Source: Platycnemis pennipes (taxonomy: Eukaryota; Arthropoda; Insecta; Odonata; Platycnemididae). Taken from it: 64,000 nucleotides of DNA. Location of the stretch: contig OW121850.1 in assembly GCA_933228895.1 (NCBI GenBank), positions 27,847,773 through 27,911,772 of the forward strand, given 5' to 3'. Below are positions 13,556 to 25,714 of the stretch, one piece after another; position 1 is the stretch's first letter, and every line of letters begins with the position of its first letter. Made by a program: the position numbers and the translations under genes. The notes below the pieces were generated by a model. That model was not told the origin of the DNA, searched no databases, and saw only the letters and a program-made list of their open reading frames with translations.

Positions 13556-13609
13556 TACAGGGTGCGGATATTATTATAAAAAAGGAAGTGATGTGTGCCG
13601 CACCCTGTA
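13556..13609. repeat. Short hairpin with 12-bp perfect arms
   Basis: TACAGGGTGCGG (13556-13567) is repeated in inverted form as CCGCACCCTGTA (13598-13609) around a 30-base AT-rich loop. It starts within the tail of the LINE fragment. It could be a very small remnant of a DNA transposon with inverted ends, or a chance hairpin. Confidence 0.5.
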
Positions 13610-16600
13610 CAACCTGGCCACAGAGATTCGTTTTGCCGTCGATGTCTCCTATGGCTGCCAACTCACAATAAGAGGATACGCTAAGACGCTCTGCTTCTTC
13701 TTGGCCCACTAAAATGGATTCATCCACCTCGGAATCTCCACCCCTGAAGGAAAAATGCCTTCTTCATCGAATATTTATCCAATGTTTCCCTTCTGCCCAT
13801 TTAAAACTCACAGTTTAAATAGGATGGAGCCCAATGATTCATCACTGATAATCACAACCACCACCAGTGATAATTACTAAGCTCCATTCATTTGTTGAAA
13901 AATAAATTCATTTGAATCTTACGTTAGAAACAATTTGGACCACCGGTGTAAATGGGGTTGAGAAGGGGCGAAAGGACCTTAGTTGTCGAAGCACCTCATA
14001 AAACGTAAATCTTCTACTACGACAATTTGGACAATTTCGGAAAAAAATTAGTTTTAACAACCACTGTGCCAATTATATTCTGGAAAGCAAGCATAATAAA
14101 AATTTACCTTAGGCAATGCGGATGCAGTACAGTGTTTTTCTACCCAGGATTATTGTCGGTGCTAACAGCAAAAAGTAATTGGCACTAGAAAGTCCGCTAT
14201 ATACCTACCAGATTCAGAGAGGAAATCATGGTGAACTCATATTTCCGAAATTTACGGGTTAAAAAAATGTAAGGCATGTATAATTTTGTAAATTCAACTG
14301 ACACAGACCTTGATGTGGAAAAAGTGCTGGCAAACTCCTAGTGGCAATGGAGCTGATATAGTGGAATTTCTATGGCAACATTACGAACAATAGTGGGGAG
14401 GGAAACAGGGAAATCGGCAGAATTATTTGTATTCAAAACCAAAGATGAAGTCGACAGGAAAACGTGAGTTATCACCGTCCACTGCGGCAATGACAATCAG
14501 CTCACTGAGGCATGCAGTGGACCAAGGGAAGATATCTGCTGAGGACGTGAAATATTTTCGCGAGAATATTAGGCTATTAAAGCACTAACATACATAACAT
14601 ATTCAGTGATGCAAAAATTAGACTAAATTATTATTAAGGGCATCGCGGCAGATGGCAGATAGATGACAGGCGGCAGAAAACTTGTAACCGAAACTCCTGT
14701 TAAAAGTGTCATAGAAGTCAACGAGAAGCTTAGGGTGTAGCGTGTGATCGTAATGCAAAGGAAAATATCTCTTCTATTTGACAGGCCTAATTTCTAAATC
14801 CTTACATTTCTTGTCTCCTATTTTTACCAACAACAATTTTAAGGATTTGGAAACTAGGTCCAGAAATAGATAGAGAAGTAAAATGAACTTATGAAAAATA
14901 TATTAGGCATATGATGGAAAAATGCTCAGGAGGAGCATGTTAGACCGGACAAAGCAACAGGAAGGTGTGAACTGAAGTGAAGAAAGCAATGGCATAGGAA
15001 GAAGTAGCAAACAATGACCAAAGAAATTAATGGCCCATGAATACCTATACACACTGCAAAAAAGCCAATTAAAACTAATCACTAGAAAACAAGTTTTTTC
15101 TCTAGCTCACGATTGGTTCTAGTTAAACAGCGATGAGCTCGAAGATATCAACCTTCTGTAGAGCATTCAAACATATACAATACCTACGCTCAGATTAACT
15201 ATCTGTACACAGCCATTGTGCTTCCCATGCTAACCGTATTGATAAGATATTTTTAAAAGACACGGTTATATCCATGCCGATGGGTTTGTTCTTTGTTGTT
15301 TCATATTGTGAGGGTTGAAAGCAAATCCAATGTTATAAAAATAAAGTACTCTCAATATTCATTACTGTTAAACCTTTTTGCCCTAGGATGGGGAAGCTTT
15401 TTTGCTATTTTCTCCACCTGCGTAGCTTGTGGCAAAAAACGTACCGAAAGCCAATGGCTGCCATTGATTCAAGCTCTAATTATTTATGGATCATAACTCC
15501 CAGTAAAACTACGGAAAAGGTTGATATTTTTTAAACAGTTAGGCATTTTTCTTTAAATAAGGTACCCCCACCGCACACCACTAGCTCCGCTACCTAATAA
15601 CCCTACGAGCGTGTTTAAGGAGAGATAACAAGTGATTTCCATACGAACCAATATACTTCCGCGTACGCGGATTTAGTTTCGTTATTTTATGATAGCTCTT
15701 TTATCAACATGATAGAAGTGAAATTAAGGTGTAATATTGGTCGATAATCTTCTGCATAAAAAGCTCAGTCACATAAAGATCAACCATATCTTTACCCCTC
15801 TTTGTCTGAAGTTTTTCATCAATTCAGCAATCTAAAACTGGCCTTTCAACTATATTCCGTTTCTCAAAACTTCAGTGGCGAGTATTAAGAGTATAAATTT
15901 AGTCACGGAAAGAAACTTATCATTACGATGGGCAATAAAACTAAATTCACGTTAATTTTTTTCCAGTACCTCATCTCTTTAAATGATTTTACAAAAAGCT
16001 GATGGCGGGGGAAAAATTAAATCAAGTGTCATCATAGAAAATCTATCCGGATAACTAAATTTTATTCCAGGTGAGAAAAATTTTATTTACCTAATAGTGC
16101 CATTACTTACTTAAATCGCACACGAGTACAACACTTCCTATACTGTAATAGAAAATCCATCGTTACTGTGCAAGCATACTGGTTATCCGGCATTATGCAC
16201 ATGCCATAAAAACTAACAACTGATGAAGCTTAATTTATATATTTTATTCCATGCATGGCCAACATATAGATTTTAAAATTTATTTCTGCATAATTCCATA
16301 GCAGTGGACTCAAGTTACATTAAATAACGATTAAATATAACTGCTATATACAACTATAATATTCACACTGGCGAAAAATTTGAAGGCCGTAGATTTATCT
16401 AGAGAACTTTACATTTCTACATTTCCCTATCTGTCAAAGAACCCATTCATTTCTTTGCAGTTCGATCTCTTCTTCCTCGATGTGCGCCAAATAATACGGG
16501 AATTAAATTTTTTGGTCACATGAAATAAAAAGTAAATATACCGAAGAAATTATAAGTTCTTTGCAACAAAGATTTAAAATGTTACCTTAATTAGTGCAAA

Positions 16601-16620
16601 AATACACGATAGTGTTCCTA
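13610..16620. other. Stretch with no recognised feature
   Basis: Moderately AT-rich DNA with only short frames. I found no transposon ends, RNA genes or conserved coding segments. Confidence 0.4.
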
Positions 16621-17350
16621 GACGGAACTGATTGAGAAACGAGAGTTCACCGACCAAATATCTCCACTAACCAGCAAAATCCTCGAGTTCTACTTTCACA
16701 CGCTTGGGCACGTAATAAGAGAAAACAGTTTTGTAATGCTACGAGCAAAAAGCTGGAGATTTCGCATTTGTTACGACTCATAGGGTCGCGGGGCACTCTT
16801 CTTAATTGTGGGTCAATTTTCGAGAACGCCACCCTTGCGGTAAAACTGTGAGGGGGTCGAATTAGAGTCTCCGAGGAAAGCGAAAATCGCCTTTTCCCAC
16901 TGACTTGATATCGGCCGCTCCCATCAAGTGACGTCCAAAGTGGCCGCTCTTATTTGATACTTGGGCTCCGGAAGCTAGTAAAAACAGATGTTTCGGTCCC
17001 AAACGACCCCCAGGGAACGAGCGACCGCCGACCAATCCCTGCTCTCACACGCCAACCCCCATGCTCCCACACCATCCATTCTCCACGTCCTCCCCACCCC
17101 TTGACACCCTCACTTACTTAATCCCCGCGATCCTCAAAAAGTCTCACACCCTTTTTAAGTCCCCTTTTAGAGATACCCTAGCGCCCCTCTCCTTGCCCGG
17201 CAAAGTGTCGTTACACCGGATGGGGATAGAGGGATCTAAGGTGGGGTAAGGTTGCAGGTTTAAAATGAACGAGTTCCGCTGTAAGAGACGAGTTGAGGGT
17301 TGAGAACAATTCCATACTCGCCAAAGGGTTGCCAACTTTGGCATGGATGC
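16620..17350. other. CpG-richer block
   Basis: GC and CpG are higher than in the neighbours, and a CRE-like TGACGT lies near 16930. The frames here are short and unconserved. This could be a regulatory island, but no start or splice signal decides that. Confidence 0.25.
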
Positions 17351-18510
17351 ACAAATCTGCAGTTGTGCATTAAGAGTAAAAAGAGGGAGGAACTGGCCAA
17401 TGAAAATCAGTTCATGCTAGGACAAGTAACAAGAAACGACCGCTACAGTTGAAAGAATAAGTTTTATGACTCAATCACCAAGCAGACAACGCTCCCGGAG
17501 TCACAATCTCAACTCAGAAATATGTAAATACCAGCATTGTATGGAGGTTAATCTCACGATACACTGTCAATTTATTCCATCGGCTTCTGCTGTTTTTCAG
17601 GAAGAAACTGCTGTTTTCATAATTTGTCTTGAATTTTTATTTATGCTTACAAATATTTATAAATCTCTCTAAATTTCACACATAACACAGATGCATATCG
17701 ATATTGGAGGGGCATAACTTTCCTCACACTACTAGTACTCCGCTATGTAAGCTCAGTTTTCTAGAGTATTACCAGCAAAGTATCGGAATTTTTTCCCGTG
17801 CATTGAAGAAATTAAAACGCAAATTTTTCAAAAATTAATTCCTCTAATATGGGTACTCGTCCAAATGAAATATACAGTCAAGACTAGTTTTACAAAGAAT
17901 TTCTCAGTGCTGATTGACAGCTTTGAAAAAAAAACACCTTGATGCATTATCGGTGGTTCTTTTTGCAACTTGTTTATACAAAGATGAAACATAAGGAGAT
18001 AAATTAATTGAAAAACATTTCCAGTAGTCATTGAGAATGTTTTTCATGATGAACAATTAAAAATTATAATGCTCACATTTACTTTGAAAGTGTGGATGGA
18101 AGGCATCGGTTACGTTAATGAGGTGGTATAATGATTGATAAAAAGGATGAGAATTAGGAAGCAAATGAGGATTTTCAACAGCATAAGGGATGGAAAATGG
18201 TATATCATCATTTCTTCCTAAAGGAAATACCTTGTCACTGCAGGTGATGTAAATTTCAAGGAAGAGATATAAGTATGAGTGTGGGAAAGTATAGCGTAAA
18301 TTACACAGGAAATATGCAAGAACCTACTATTCGTGAGATCGCATTGGCGGAGGAAATTCATTTCCTTAAAACACAGCTTTTATCGCATATCATACTCCTG
18401 TTTATGGGAATATTAGACTTTGAACATCAGAAAAAAAATATATATAAACGACGCAAAATAGAAGCAGAACGTGAAAATTATAACGGTAAATCTTTTATGG
18501 CCATCTGCAT
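17351..18510. other. Stretch with no recognised feature
   Basis: AT-rich DNA with only short frames. No repeat with defined ends was found. Confidence 0.4.
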
Positions 18511-18512
18511 TG

Positions 18513-19030
18513 CTAATGATTCCGTTGTTGCATGAGACCACCACAGCAGGAGGCAATGCGAGACATGGCGGAGCCGGATGCATTAGAACGGCAATGTGTG
18601 CGGTGCAGTCGCGTTAACATTGGCGGCCGATGCTGCGAGGAATTGGACTGGCGGAATGCACTCCTGTGAACGACCAGTGTATTTGGACATCGTGGCGCTT
18701 GCGAGCGTCCCTGGCGATCGGTGTTGGCGTGAAGGAGAAGCCCTTCACGCCACCCACGGCGCTCGAAATGGATCGGGGAGTGAGGTGGATAACCCCGGGG
18801 TGGAATATTAGCGCTGCATATTACTTCCCGAAGGACCTGAGGTAGGTAGCGGAGGCTCCAACTCTCGTAACATAGTCTCCCTCCCCAAAACCGGTCCCTC
18901 CCGTCTGGATTCAAATTGGTGGGGTTCCTGGCAGTGAGCACATTGGACTCCCTCACGCACATAGACCTGTCTGATCCACCCGATGGGATGGACATTTCAA
19001 TCCACGTCACTGCCAACTTCTAGGAGCACC
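18513..19030 (-). other. GC-rich block with 167-codon open frame, unidentified
   Basis: A sharply bounded GC-rich segment of about 500 bp lies between AT-rich flanks. The minus strand is open from 19016 to 18513 and would give a basic protein rich in Arg, Ser and His with no signal peptide, membrane segment or domain I recognise. On the plus strand a frame ending near 19023 has a segment SLTHIDLSDPPDGMDISIHV that looks more protein-like in composition than the minus-strand frame. It may be an exon, an old gene copy or part of an unknown transposon. A 10-bp-stem hairpin lies at 18726-18751. Confidence 0.25.
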
Positions 19031-19117
19031 GGTCACTTTAAATTTCAATGGTGTAAATAGCTCGCGAGCACATAAATACGAGAATGCCAAGGGGGAATAA
19101 GTAAAAACAAAGCCAAG

Positions 19118-19165
19118 AGCGGGGCTTGAACCCTAATCCGTTGGTGTCGCCAGTTCCCTATTATG
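19118..19165 (-). mobile_element. tRNA-derived SINE head remnant
   Basis: On the minus strand a B-box-like GGGTTCAAGCCCCG follows a short tRNA-like segment (GGCGACACCAACGGATTA). No complete cloverleaf can be drawn and no TSD is seen, so this is a fragment rather than a tRNA gene. Confidence 0.4.
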
Positions 19166-19222
19166 GATATCAAAATTCCCGATTCAAGTATAGCAGGGTA
19201 TCAAAATTTTTTAGAGGGAATA

Positions 19223-19561
19223 TTATAAAAAAATAGAAGGGACAACGGCCGTGCCCCTCATTTGCGTAGGTACTGATGCAATCCCCAGGGGTGCAGAGTC
19301 CGTCGAGGGTGAAGTTTTTGCGGTGGCGGGAACAGTTGGAGGAGATAGAGGGGGATTATATATATTAAGGAGGGCAGAGATCCCATTGATATCCCCAATA
19401 TCGGCGCAAGGAGAGGTGGGTGGACTCATCGGAACTCTTGCAGGTGAGAGTGGCAGGGCGGAGGCAGTAAGAAACAGCCAAGCGACAAAAGTGAGGGAAA
19501 TAGGATGAGAGAATTTGGTATCTCGAGAGTTTCGAATGACCAGAATGATGGGTTCATTCAC
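19223..19561 (-). other. Possible exon or pseudogene, Pro/Ser/Thr-rich with hydrophobic start
   Basis: The minus strand is open for 112 codons. Residues about 21-37 form a hydrophobic run (PISLTFVAWLFLTASALPL) resembling a signal peptide. The rest is rich in Pro, Ser, Thr and Ala with few charges. The flanks are AT-rich, so the change in composition at both ends is noticeable. I do not recognise a family. The frame could also be chance in GC-richer DNA. Confidence 0.2.
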
Positions 19562-20734
19562 AACTCTAGATGAACTGAATACTTGGAATTATTGAACCAA
19601 TTTTGGCACACGACTAACTCCGAATATACGCTCTGTTTATGTGACTTTATGCAGACGTCGAGAACACAAGAAATGGAATACTAATGCCATCATAACCCAG
19701 GATTCTCTCAAAATAACATCAAGTGATTTAAAGCACTATGAATGCTAATCATTTTGGGAGTCAGTTTTAAAATAACCTGATTCAGCTATTGCTTGAAGGT
19801 ATCACGGACGGAGTTTGGCACCAGGGTGAGAAAAAAATGCTGCTTAGCTAGTTCGAAACCCGATTTTGGATTGGTTGCTTCAATGGACTTAGGATCAATT
19901 AAGGTTGGGCGATGCGATGCAACGAGCTCAAAAGTTTCAGAATTCTAACTATATTTTTTTAAGGTCCTGCGTCGCGAAAGCGAGAGGGTTGCCAATATGG
20001 GCCATGGTAAAAGACAGATGATGATAAAGCTAGCTCAACCCACAGAATATAGCCCATCTGAGCATAAAATAATAAAACGTTTTTAAAACAGCCGTAGTTT
20101 ATATTTAGTAAACGTAGGAACAACAAAATGAATATCGAAGCCTATTTCTCCGCATGCTATAGGCAAAATTCTTATCAAAATAATTGTTTTCTTATTCTAC
20201 CCTCTAATACAGATATCAAGCGTACAATCCTTTACCAATTTTACTCCGCCCAATTTATCCAACTCAAGTCCTTCTCTAAAAGATCCTCCTCAGCAATATC
20301 TATGCATTCATAGATAGCTTATCTCCATACACTACTAGTTAGCAGACAATAAAAAGAAATATTTCTATTAGTCTACATAGCTGCTACAAAAAACATTCAT
20401 TCTACATCACTAATCATTAAGAGAAAGTACCCAGTCCCTCAAATTCCTCAAAATGGATTGTAAAAAAACACCTATTTTGAAGGTCAATATGCACTATCAG
20501 TGAAAAAATTAATGCTGACAATAAATTATTCATAGCAGGAATATTTTAATGAAATTTAAGAATACTCACAATGAAATTTTATTTACTATTAATTTTCACG
20601 GGCCACTTAAATGCTCATCTTTGTATGGACCATAAGACTTAAGAGTTACAGATCCATGGCAATCACTGAAATTGCATTCAATTATGCATTAAATGAAATA
20701 TATGCATTAAATGAAATCAAACATATCTTGTTGG
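19562..20734. other. Stretch with no recognised feature
   Basis: AT-rich DNA with short frames and no identifiable repeats or genes. Confidence 0.4.
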
Positions 20735-20885
20735 TCCAGCGAATTTAAAACTACGAAGTCCTCTCTTACAAATTACAGAATGATCTACACCAGCATCCAT
20801 GCCCGGGGAAGTAGAAATAATTCTCGGGCGGGACTCAAACCCGCAACCTTTCTTCTGACAGACAAGAGATAACAATCTGATGTGA
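20735..20885 (-). mobile_element. tRNA-derived SINE fragment
   Basis: Minus strand: GGTTGCGGGTTTGAGTCCCG carries a B box, and downstream comes a CCGGGCATGGATGCTGGTGT body segment typical of tRNA-SINE bodies. The A-box half is not clear. No TSD was found. Confidence 0.55.
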
Positions 20886-22894
20886 CATACGATCGAACAA
20901 AAAATTGCAAGCAAAAAATGTCAATTGCTAACCAATGTGAAAATTCTACCATTATTCAAGATATGAAGAAAAAGAACTGGAATCGCTAAACCTCGCCTTC
21001 CCCAAGGCTTTATTGGAACCCTATGCCGGTATGTATACTTTTGACTCAACATGCACATCTAGGCTGAACTCATTCTCTACGGAGGCAGCAAAACTCTCTT
21101 GCAACGGTTTCCTTCTAATGTAACGATCCCATAATTTCGAGTCTAATTGGTTCGCCCGCTACAATCTCCATCCATTTCTCTTCAAGGCTATTCCACGAAT
21201 TAGGGGGCCGTTTCCGCTTAAATCCTAATTTGTAGCACTAGATGCGGTCTAAATAAGCTACAGTCACGATGATAAACACATCGGCCCACCCCCTAGTCCT
21301 AGCTCTGTCTCATCGAGAGAGTGATTTGCTTGCTTAAGCAGCTGAGAGAACGGGAACAACTAGTTAGTGCAATCCTCCCGGTCATTCGTCTCGTAGCTGA
21401 AAGGTGCGTGTGTGGACTCGGGTAACACACGCGACCGGCAATCCTGGTTCGTGCGGTGCAAATGTCCACCAGATCATACGGTTTATCAAAGGCGAATTTC
21501 AGCATAAATCTCACTTACCTCCTATGCCCGTACGATTTAACCGCAGAATTACAAAGCATAGCTTTCATCTTGATGAATAGAGAATTTTCAGGTCTCTCTC
21601 TCCACATAATATTGTAATTAAAAAATGGATGCTGAAAGTTTTATCATATCTGTCAGTGTTTCATGGTCGTTATTTTCTTCCAACTATTCATTTCATTAGA
21701 GATGATTAACCATTCAAATGGTTTGAAGCAGCTCATTCATTCTGCAATCAACTTCTCTCTTCATGTCAGCATAATTCGTTTATTTTCCGTGTAAGCTCTT
21801 GAATTTCACCTATTATCTCAAGCCATTCTTTTCTTTTTTTTCCAATTAATATTGCTCTCTTTGATCATCGACATTAAAAGAAACATGTCAAAGATGTGTT
21901 CCTTTGGCTGTATTGATTCCTTATTATTATTAAGGCCAGTCTTCAAACTTCCCACAATTTTCATAAAATTCGTTTCCTCTCCAATTACTCTTAGAGATCA
22001 AACTTGCATGCCTGCGCAACTGCCCTACGAATCAAACGCTTTATATTTCCTCTTACCTACGCATTTTAGGGTTCACGGTTAGAAATATATTCCTAATATA
22101 TGCGTTAATGTAGTTTTTATCTTCCCTTCTAGACCCTAGCAGAAAGATAAAAATATATTTTATCATGAGCCAAACAGTATTAATAAAATTTTCAAAATTC
22201 TCTCACAAAAACACCACTGTTGATGTAACATGAGGGCGTACGTTCTTTTGAACTTAATCTTTACCATACCAGCATGGAAGATTTGGATAAGGATTTGGAT
22301 CAATGTAACAGATTTACCAAATACCCCTTGGCAACCCTAGTTAATTACGTACACATCAATACCTCCCTCATATTCCTAATTTGCATCGTTACCCGATTTT
22401 TTTATAGCAATGATCCGTCCAAAAATCATAAAAAATGTTTTACTTCCAAAAATTATCATATTCAACATATGCTTTTCACTCAGCCAAGTAGTCGTTAGAA
22501 TGATTTTTTTATGTACTCGTATAACCAAAAACAGTGATAAAAAGTTTACTAACTACATAAATTGAAAAATTATCACATTTTATAGAAATAAAAAACCTTT
22601 AAACACCGAAAACCATGATTTGCTTGAGGTATTGTGTTGCTTGCGAAATAGGAAAAATTGGAAAGCCTGAGCCACGGATATATTATAAGAGAAGAAGACG
22701 AAAAGATAAGTGTGTGATGAAGAAATTAAGTGTATTCGTCTGCCGTGTAACGATAGAACTGTAAAAACTATCAACAAACAACATTATGCTAGACCAGTCA
22801 CAAGTCAAGAAACATAAATAAATGCTCTAATAATACATAAAATGCTCAATCTTTCGTGCATAGTCACGAGAGTTTATGCAGGTTTATGTAGCTA
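20886..22894. other. Stretch with no recognised transposon or gene
   Basis: Mostly AT-rich. 21200-21530 is GC-richer. On the minus strand there is a GGAGGTAAGTGAG (about 21512-21524) that fits a 5' splice donor, but no matching coding exon is recognisable beside it. Confidence 0.3.
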
Positions 22895-23225
22895 CAAGAG
22901 AATGATGAAGGTCAAACATCCACCGATTGGTTAACGAAGAAACTCTTAGAAGAGTGGAAGAAAGAAGAAGTCTGTTGAAAAAGTTCAAAAGAAAACGAAA
23001 GAACGTGATCGGCCATATCTCGAGACATGGTGGACTGATGAATACAATGGTCGAAGGAGGAAAGTGAATACGAATAATCGGAAAGGATGGCCTTTTATTT
23101 ATTATATGAGGCAATAATTTAATTACAAGAAGAGATGGATTGTATAAATGTGAGGACATTAGCCAATAAGAGAATGAGAGCTGTGTACCATCAATTATAA
23201 TATTGTTGACCCAATATGATATCGA
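22895..23225 (+). mobile_element. Degraded RTE-type LINE tail
   Basis: The order of segments matches the other RTE tails: AGAATGATGAAGG, then GTTAACGAAGAAACTCTTAG, then GTGATCGGCCATATCTCGAG, GGACTGATGAA and a worn GATTGTTGAC-like 3' end (ATATTGTTGACC near 23200). Frameshifts break the protein. Another worn copy follows about 80 bp downstream in the same orientation. Confidence 0.65.
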
Positions 23226-23304
23226 TTGAGTAGATTTATTTGATATATTACTGTTAGTTTTAAAATATACACCTGAGATGAAGTTTCAAAATAATGATAA
23301 TGAT

Positions 23305-23570
23305 AGCATGGATGAACATTATAGATAACGAGGACATTCTACGAGAACAGGGAGGGGGAAGATGCCTCATGAAAACTTAAGAGAAGATGGCGGAACAACC
23401 TTACTGATATCATCCTTAGATATAGCCTGATAAAATTTTTCAGCGAGGGAAAAATAAAAGGGAAGGATAGCGAAGCAAGGCTGCATAAGGGAAATACAGA
23501 GTAGGTAGCGAATAACGAAAAGGACATTTAATGAAAATGAGATCAGGAAAGTCGATAGAATGATCAAATG
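23305..23570 (+). mobile_element. Heavily degraded RTE-type LINE tail
   Basis: From GATAACGAGGACATTCTACG onward the sequence follows the RTE block in order (ACGAAGAAGTCTTAAGAAG-like, GCCTCATGAAAACTTAAGAG, CTGATATCATCCTTAGATAT, CCTGATAAAA, CAGCGAGGGAAAAATAAAAG) with many substitutions. The 3' terminal GAT repeats are not visible. Confidence 0.45.
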
Positions 23571-24399
23571 GAGACCTTACTCTACGTTATTCTGAAAAAA
23601 ATCAAATTATTCCTCACAAATTGTGCTTTCTATTTCCTCAGTTTTCAATTCTAACAGAAAGGTTCCAATAATTAAACGCATATTTCGTAAAAAATATTTC
23701 TTGTCATTGTGAAAATTGTGAGTTCTCCAAAAAAGCTACATGATGAAAATTCCAGATATTTTCGACAAAATTTGATCGTTAGTTGTTCTCAGATGAAGTC
23801 ATTCCTCTCCTTGCATGGCGAGGAAACTTTTCCATCTCCGGAGTCGGCAGGCACATAACTGACAATGAAGAAACCCGGAAGTATCTTCAAACCTTAATTA
23901 ACCCCAAGGCCTTTCCATGCCTTTCATATGCTTTCTTTCTTACGAAACAACAGTTACATTTAAGAGGTGCACATCTGTTCTTTTGAAAAACTCGTTACTT
24001 TTGCCAGTATCATTTTACAATCATTTCATTTGTCTTACATTCAAAACTTCTAGACCAAGAGGAAGATTCAATCATCGTAAATTCTGCTACGGTAAAATGA
24101 ATGCGTGAATAATTTTCGAGCCCTCAATTCGAGTTGGGTCTTGCTCAAGTTGCGAAAGCCCGCAAGACGTAACTCCAGGAGTACTGAGATGTTTTGATGA
24201 AGGAAGGAGAAACTAATACTGCAGTTAACTAATTTTTATTCTCAAAGACAAATCTCTGCTAAAAACTATTTAAAATTTGAATGCTCAATTGCAAGCATAA
24301 TTCATAAAGATAGAGCAGCAAAGGTTTTTGAAACACGGACGTATGGTTAAAAATAAATCGAATACAAATAGGCGAACCTTTATGAAAAAGTGGCGTAGT
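23571..24399. other. Stretch with no recognised feature
   Basis: AT-rich DNA with no identifiable genes or repeats with ends. Confidence 0.4.
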
Positions 24400-24600
24400 G
24401 TAAGAAAAACCTAACTTTGCAATTTTCACACTTTTATTCAGAAACCCTAGCGGTTTCGACACTCCCAAGTCATTGTAAAGGGTGTTCTCCTTGACACCCT
24501 TGACGATGAGAGAACACCTTTGACAATGACACGGGAGTGTCGAACCCGGTAGGGTTTATCAATAAAAGTGTGAAAAATACAAGGTTAAGTTTTTCTTACA
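24400..24600. mobile_element. Inverted pair of ~90-bp repeats, PLE terminal-repeat-like
   Basis: The left arm (24400-24489) and right arm (24510-24600) are inverted copies of each other with scattered mismatches around a 20-base centre. Arm landmarks in the right-arm sense are GAGAACACC, TTTGACAATGACACGGGAG, GTGTCGAACCCGGTAGGG, AATAAAAGTGTGAAAA and TTTTTCTTACA. A GACAC-GGGA-GTGTC hairpin followed by a GAA(A)CC segment resembles the terminal repeats of Penelope-like elements, which often lie in inverted pairs. No reverse transcriptase or GIY-YIG coding sequence is nearby. An unrelated foldback MITE is the alternative. Confidence 0.5.
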
Positions 24601-24889
24601 TTTTGGTTAAAATATCCAGAGATAGTCATCTATCAAGCTACAATCTTTGATAATTTATTCACATAATGTAACTGATTTAAATTTGAACCACTTAAGATTT
24701 TCTTTATAATATGATAATTATAATTAAGACCACTTACTTCATTTATTCACTTTCTTCTACGGGTTTAATTACCGACGACGATATTACCACTGAGGGAATA
24801 TTCTTTGCTGGAATGCTGGCGATGGTGAATGCCTGCCAATACTTCATTGAACACCCGCAACTCACTCAAGACGCCTCACAACACATCCT

Positions 24890-25290
24890 CATTTCCCCCT
24901 CGCTCCCTTCCCCTTAATGCATTAGGTTCGCTCGGCGCCGGCGCCTAATGAACAATTGAACCTCCACATTCCTTCCCAGACCTCACTTCGTCATTATACT
25001 GGATGGGAGAATCGAGAGGAGTCTGAAAGGAGAGAAAAAACGCCATGGAAGTGCATCTAATGAATGGAAATCCTCGGAACGCCGGCGGGGAACGCGCGAG
25101 CCCGACGGTTATTTTCAAAAAAATAAAAAAAAAGAAAGTAGCCGGCTTGGCTTCACGGGGATGAACCTTAGATCGACTGAATATTGGATGATTAGGATGG
25201 GAAACTGGGTCGAGTGTTTGCTACCGGCGAGACTAAAAAATCTCTGACGGGAACGTTTTTGGAAGTTAGTAGGGATAGGTAGGGTGAGGG
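24890..25290. other. CpG-rich block
   Basis: GC-rich, with a GGCGCCGGCGCC palindrome near 24937 and frequent CpG to about 25115. No coding sequence is recognised. It may be a regulatory island. Confidence 0.3.
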
Positions 25291-25411
25291 TGAGAGAGTA
25301 TAGCAGTCTTTAACAGAATTATTAATTGGGTGAATCTTTGGCGGAGGTCATTTAGCACCACCTAAAACCAAACAGATAATTCCAAGGAAGCCTATAGCAT
25401 TCTATTCCACA

Positions 25412-25675
25412 GTAATCTTAGGTCGACAATCCTTAGGTTGGTTTAACTCAGTCCTCTACTCTATTCCCTTATCGGCTTAACTCCTCATATTAATATACGT
25501 ACTTGTTCTCTTTCACATCCCGTGCAACTTGTTACATGTATTTCATCTGAGACCTGCTCTTTCAATTCATCCTGCTCACCTTTCCCTCAAAAACTTCGCG
25601 CCTTAAAATATGGCCGATTAATTTATCTTGACTTCTTTTAAGTTTTAAGCAGTAGATGGGACAAGACTGGTCATT
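25412..25675 (-). mobile_element. Degraded RTE-type LINE tail, minus strand
   Basis: Read on the minus strand it shows AAATTAATCGGCCATATTTT, a worn basic block, GTGAAAGAGAACAAGTACGT, then a GTTAAGCCGATAAGGGAATA segment, ending in ACCAACCTAAGGATTGTCGA. This is the 3' part of the same family as 37079-37414. It lies head to head with the copy at 25715-26105. Confidence 0.65.
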
Positions 25676-25714
25676 GAATTTATATCTTACACCCGGAGCT
25701 TCTAATCCATGGAA

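Noticed and set aside
21505..21530. Splice-donor-like GGTAAGT on the minus strand
   Set aside because: Such motifs occur by chance and no neighbouring coding exon or matching acceptor was recognisable.
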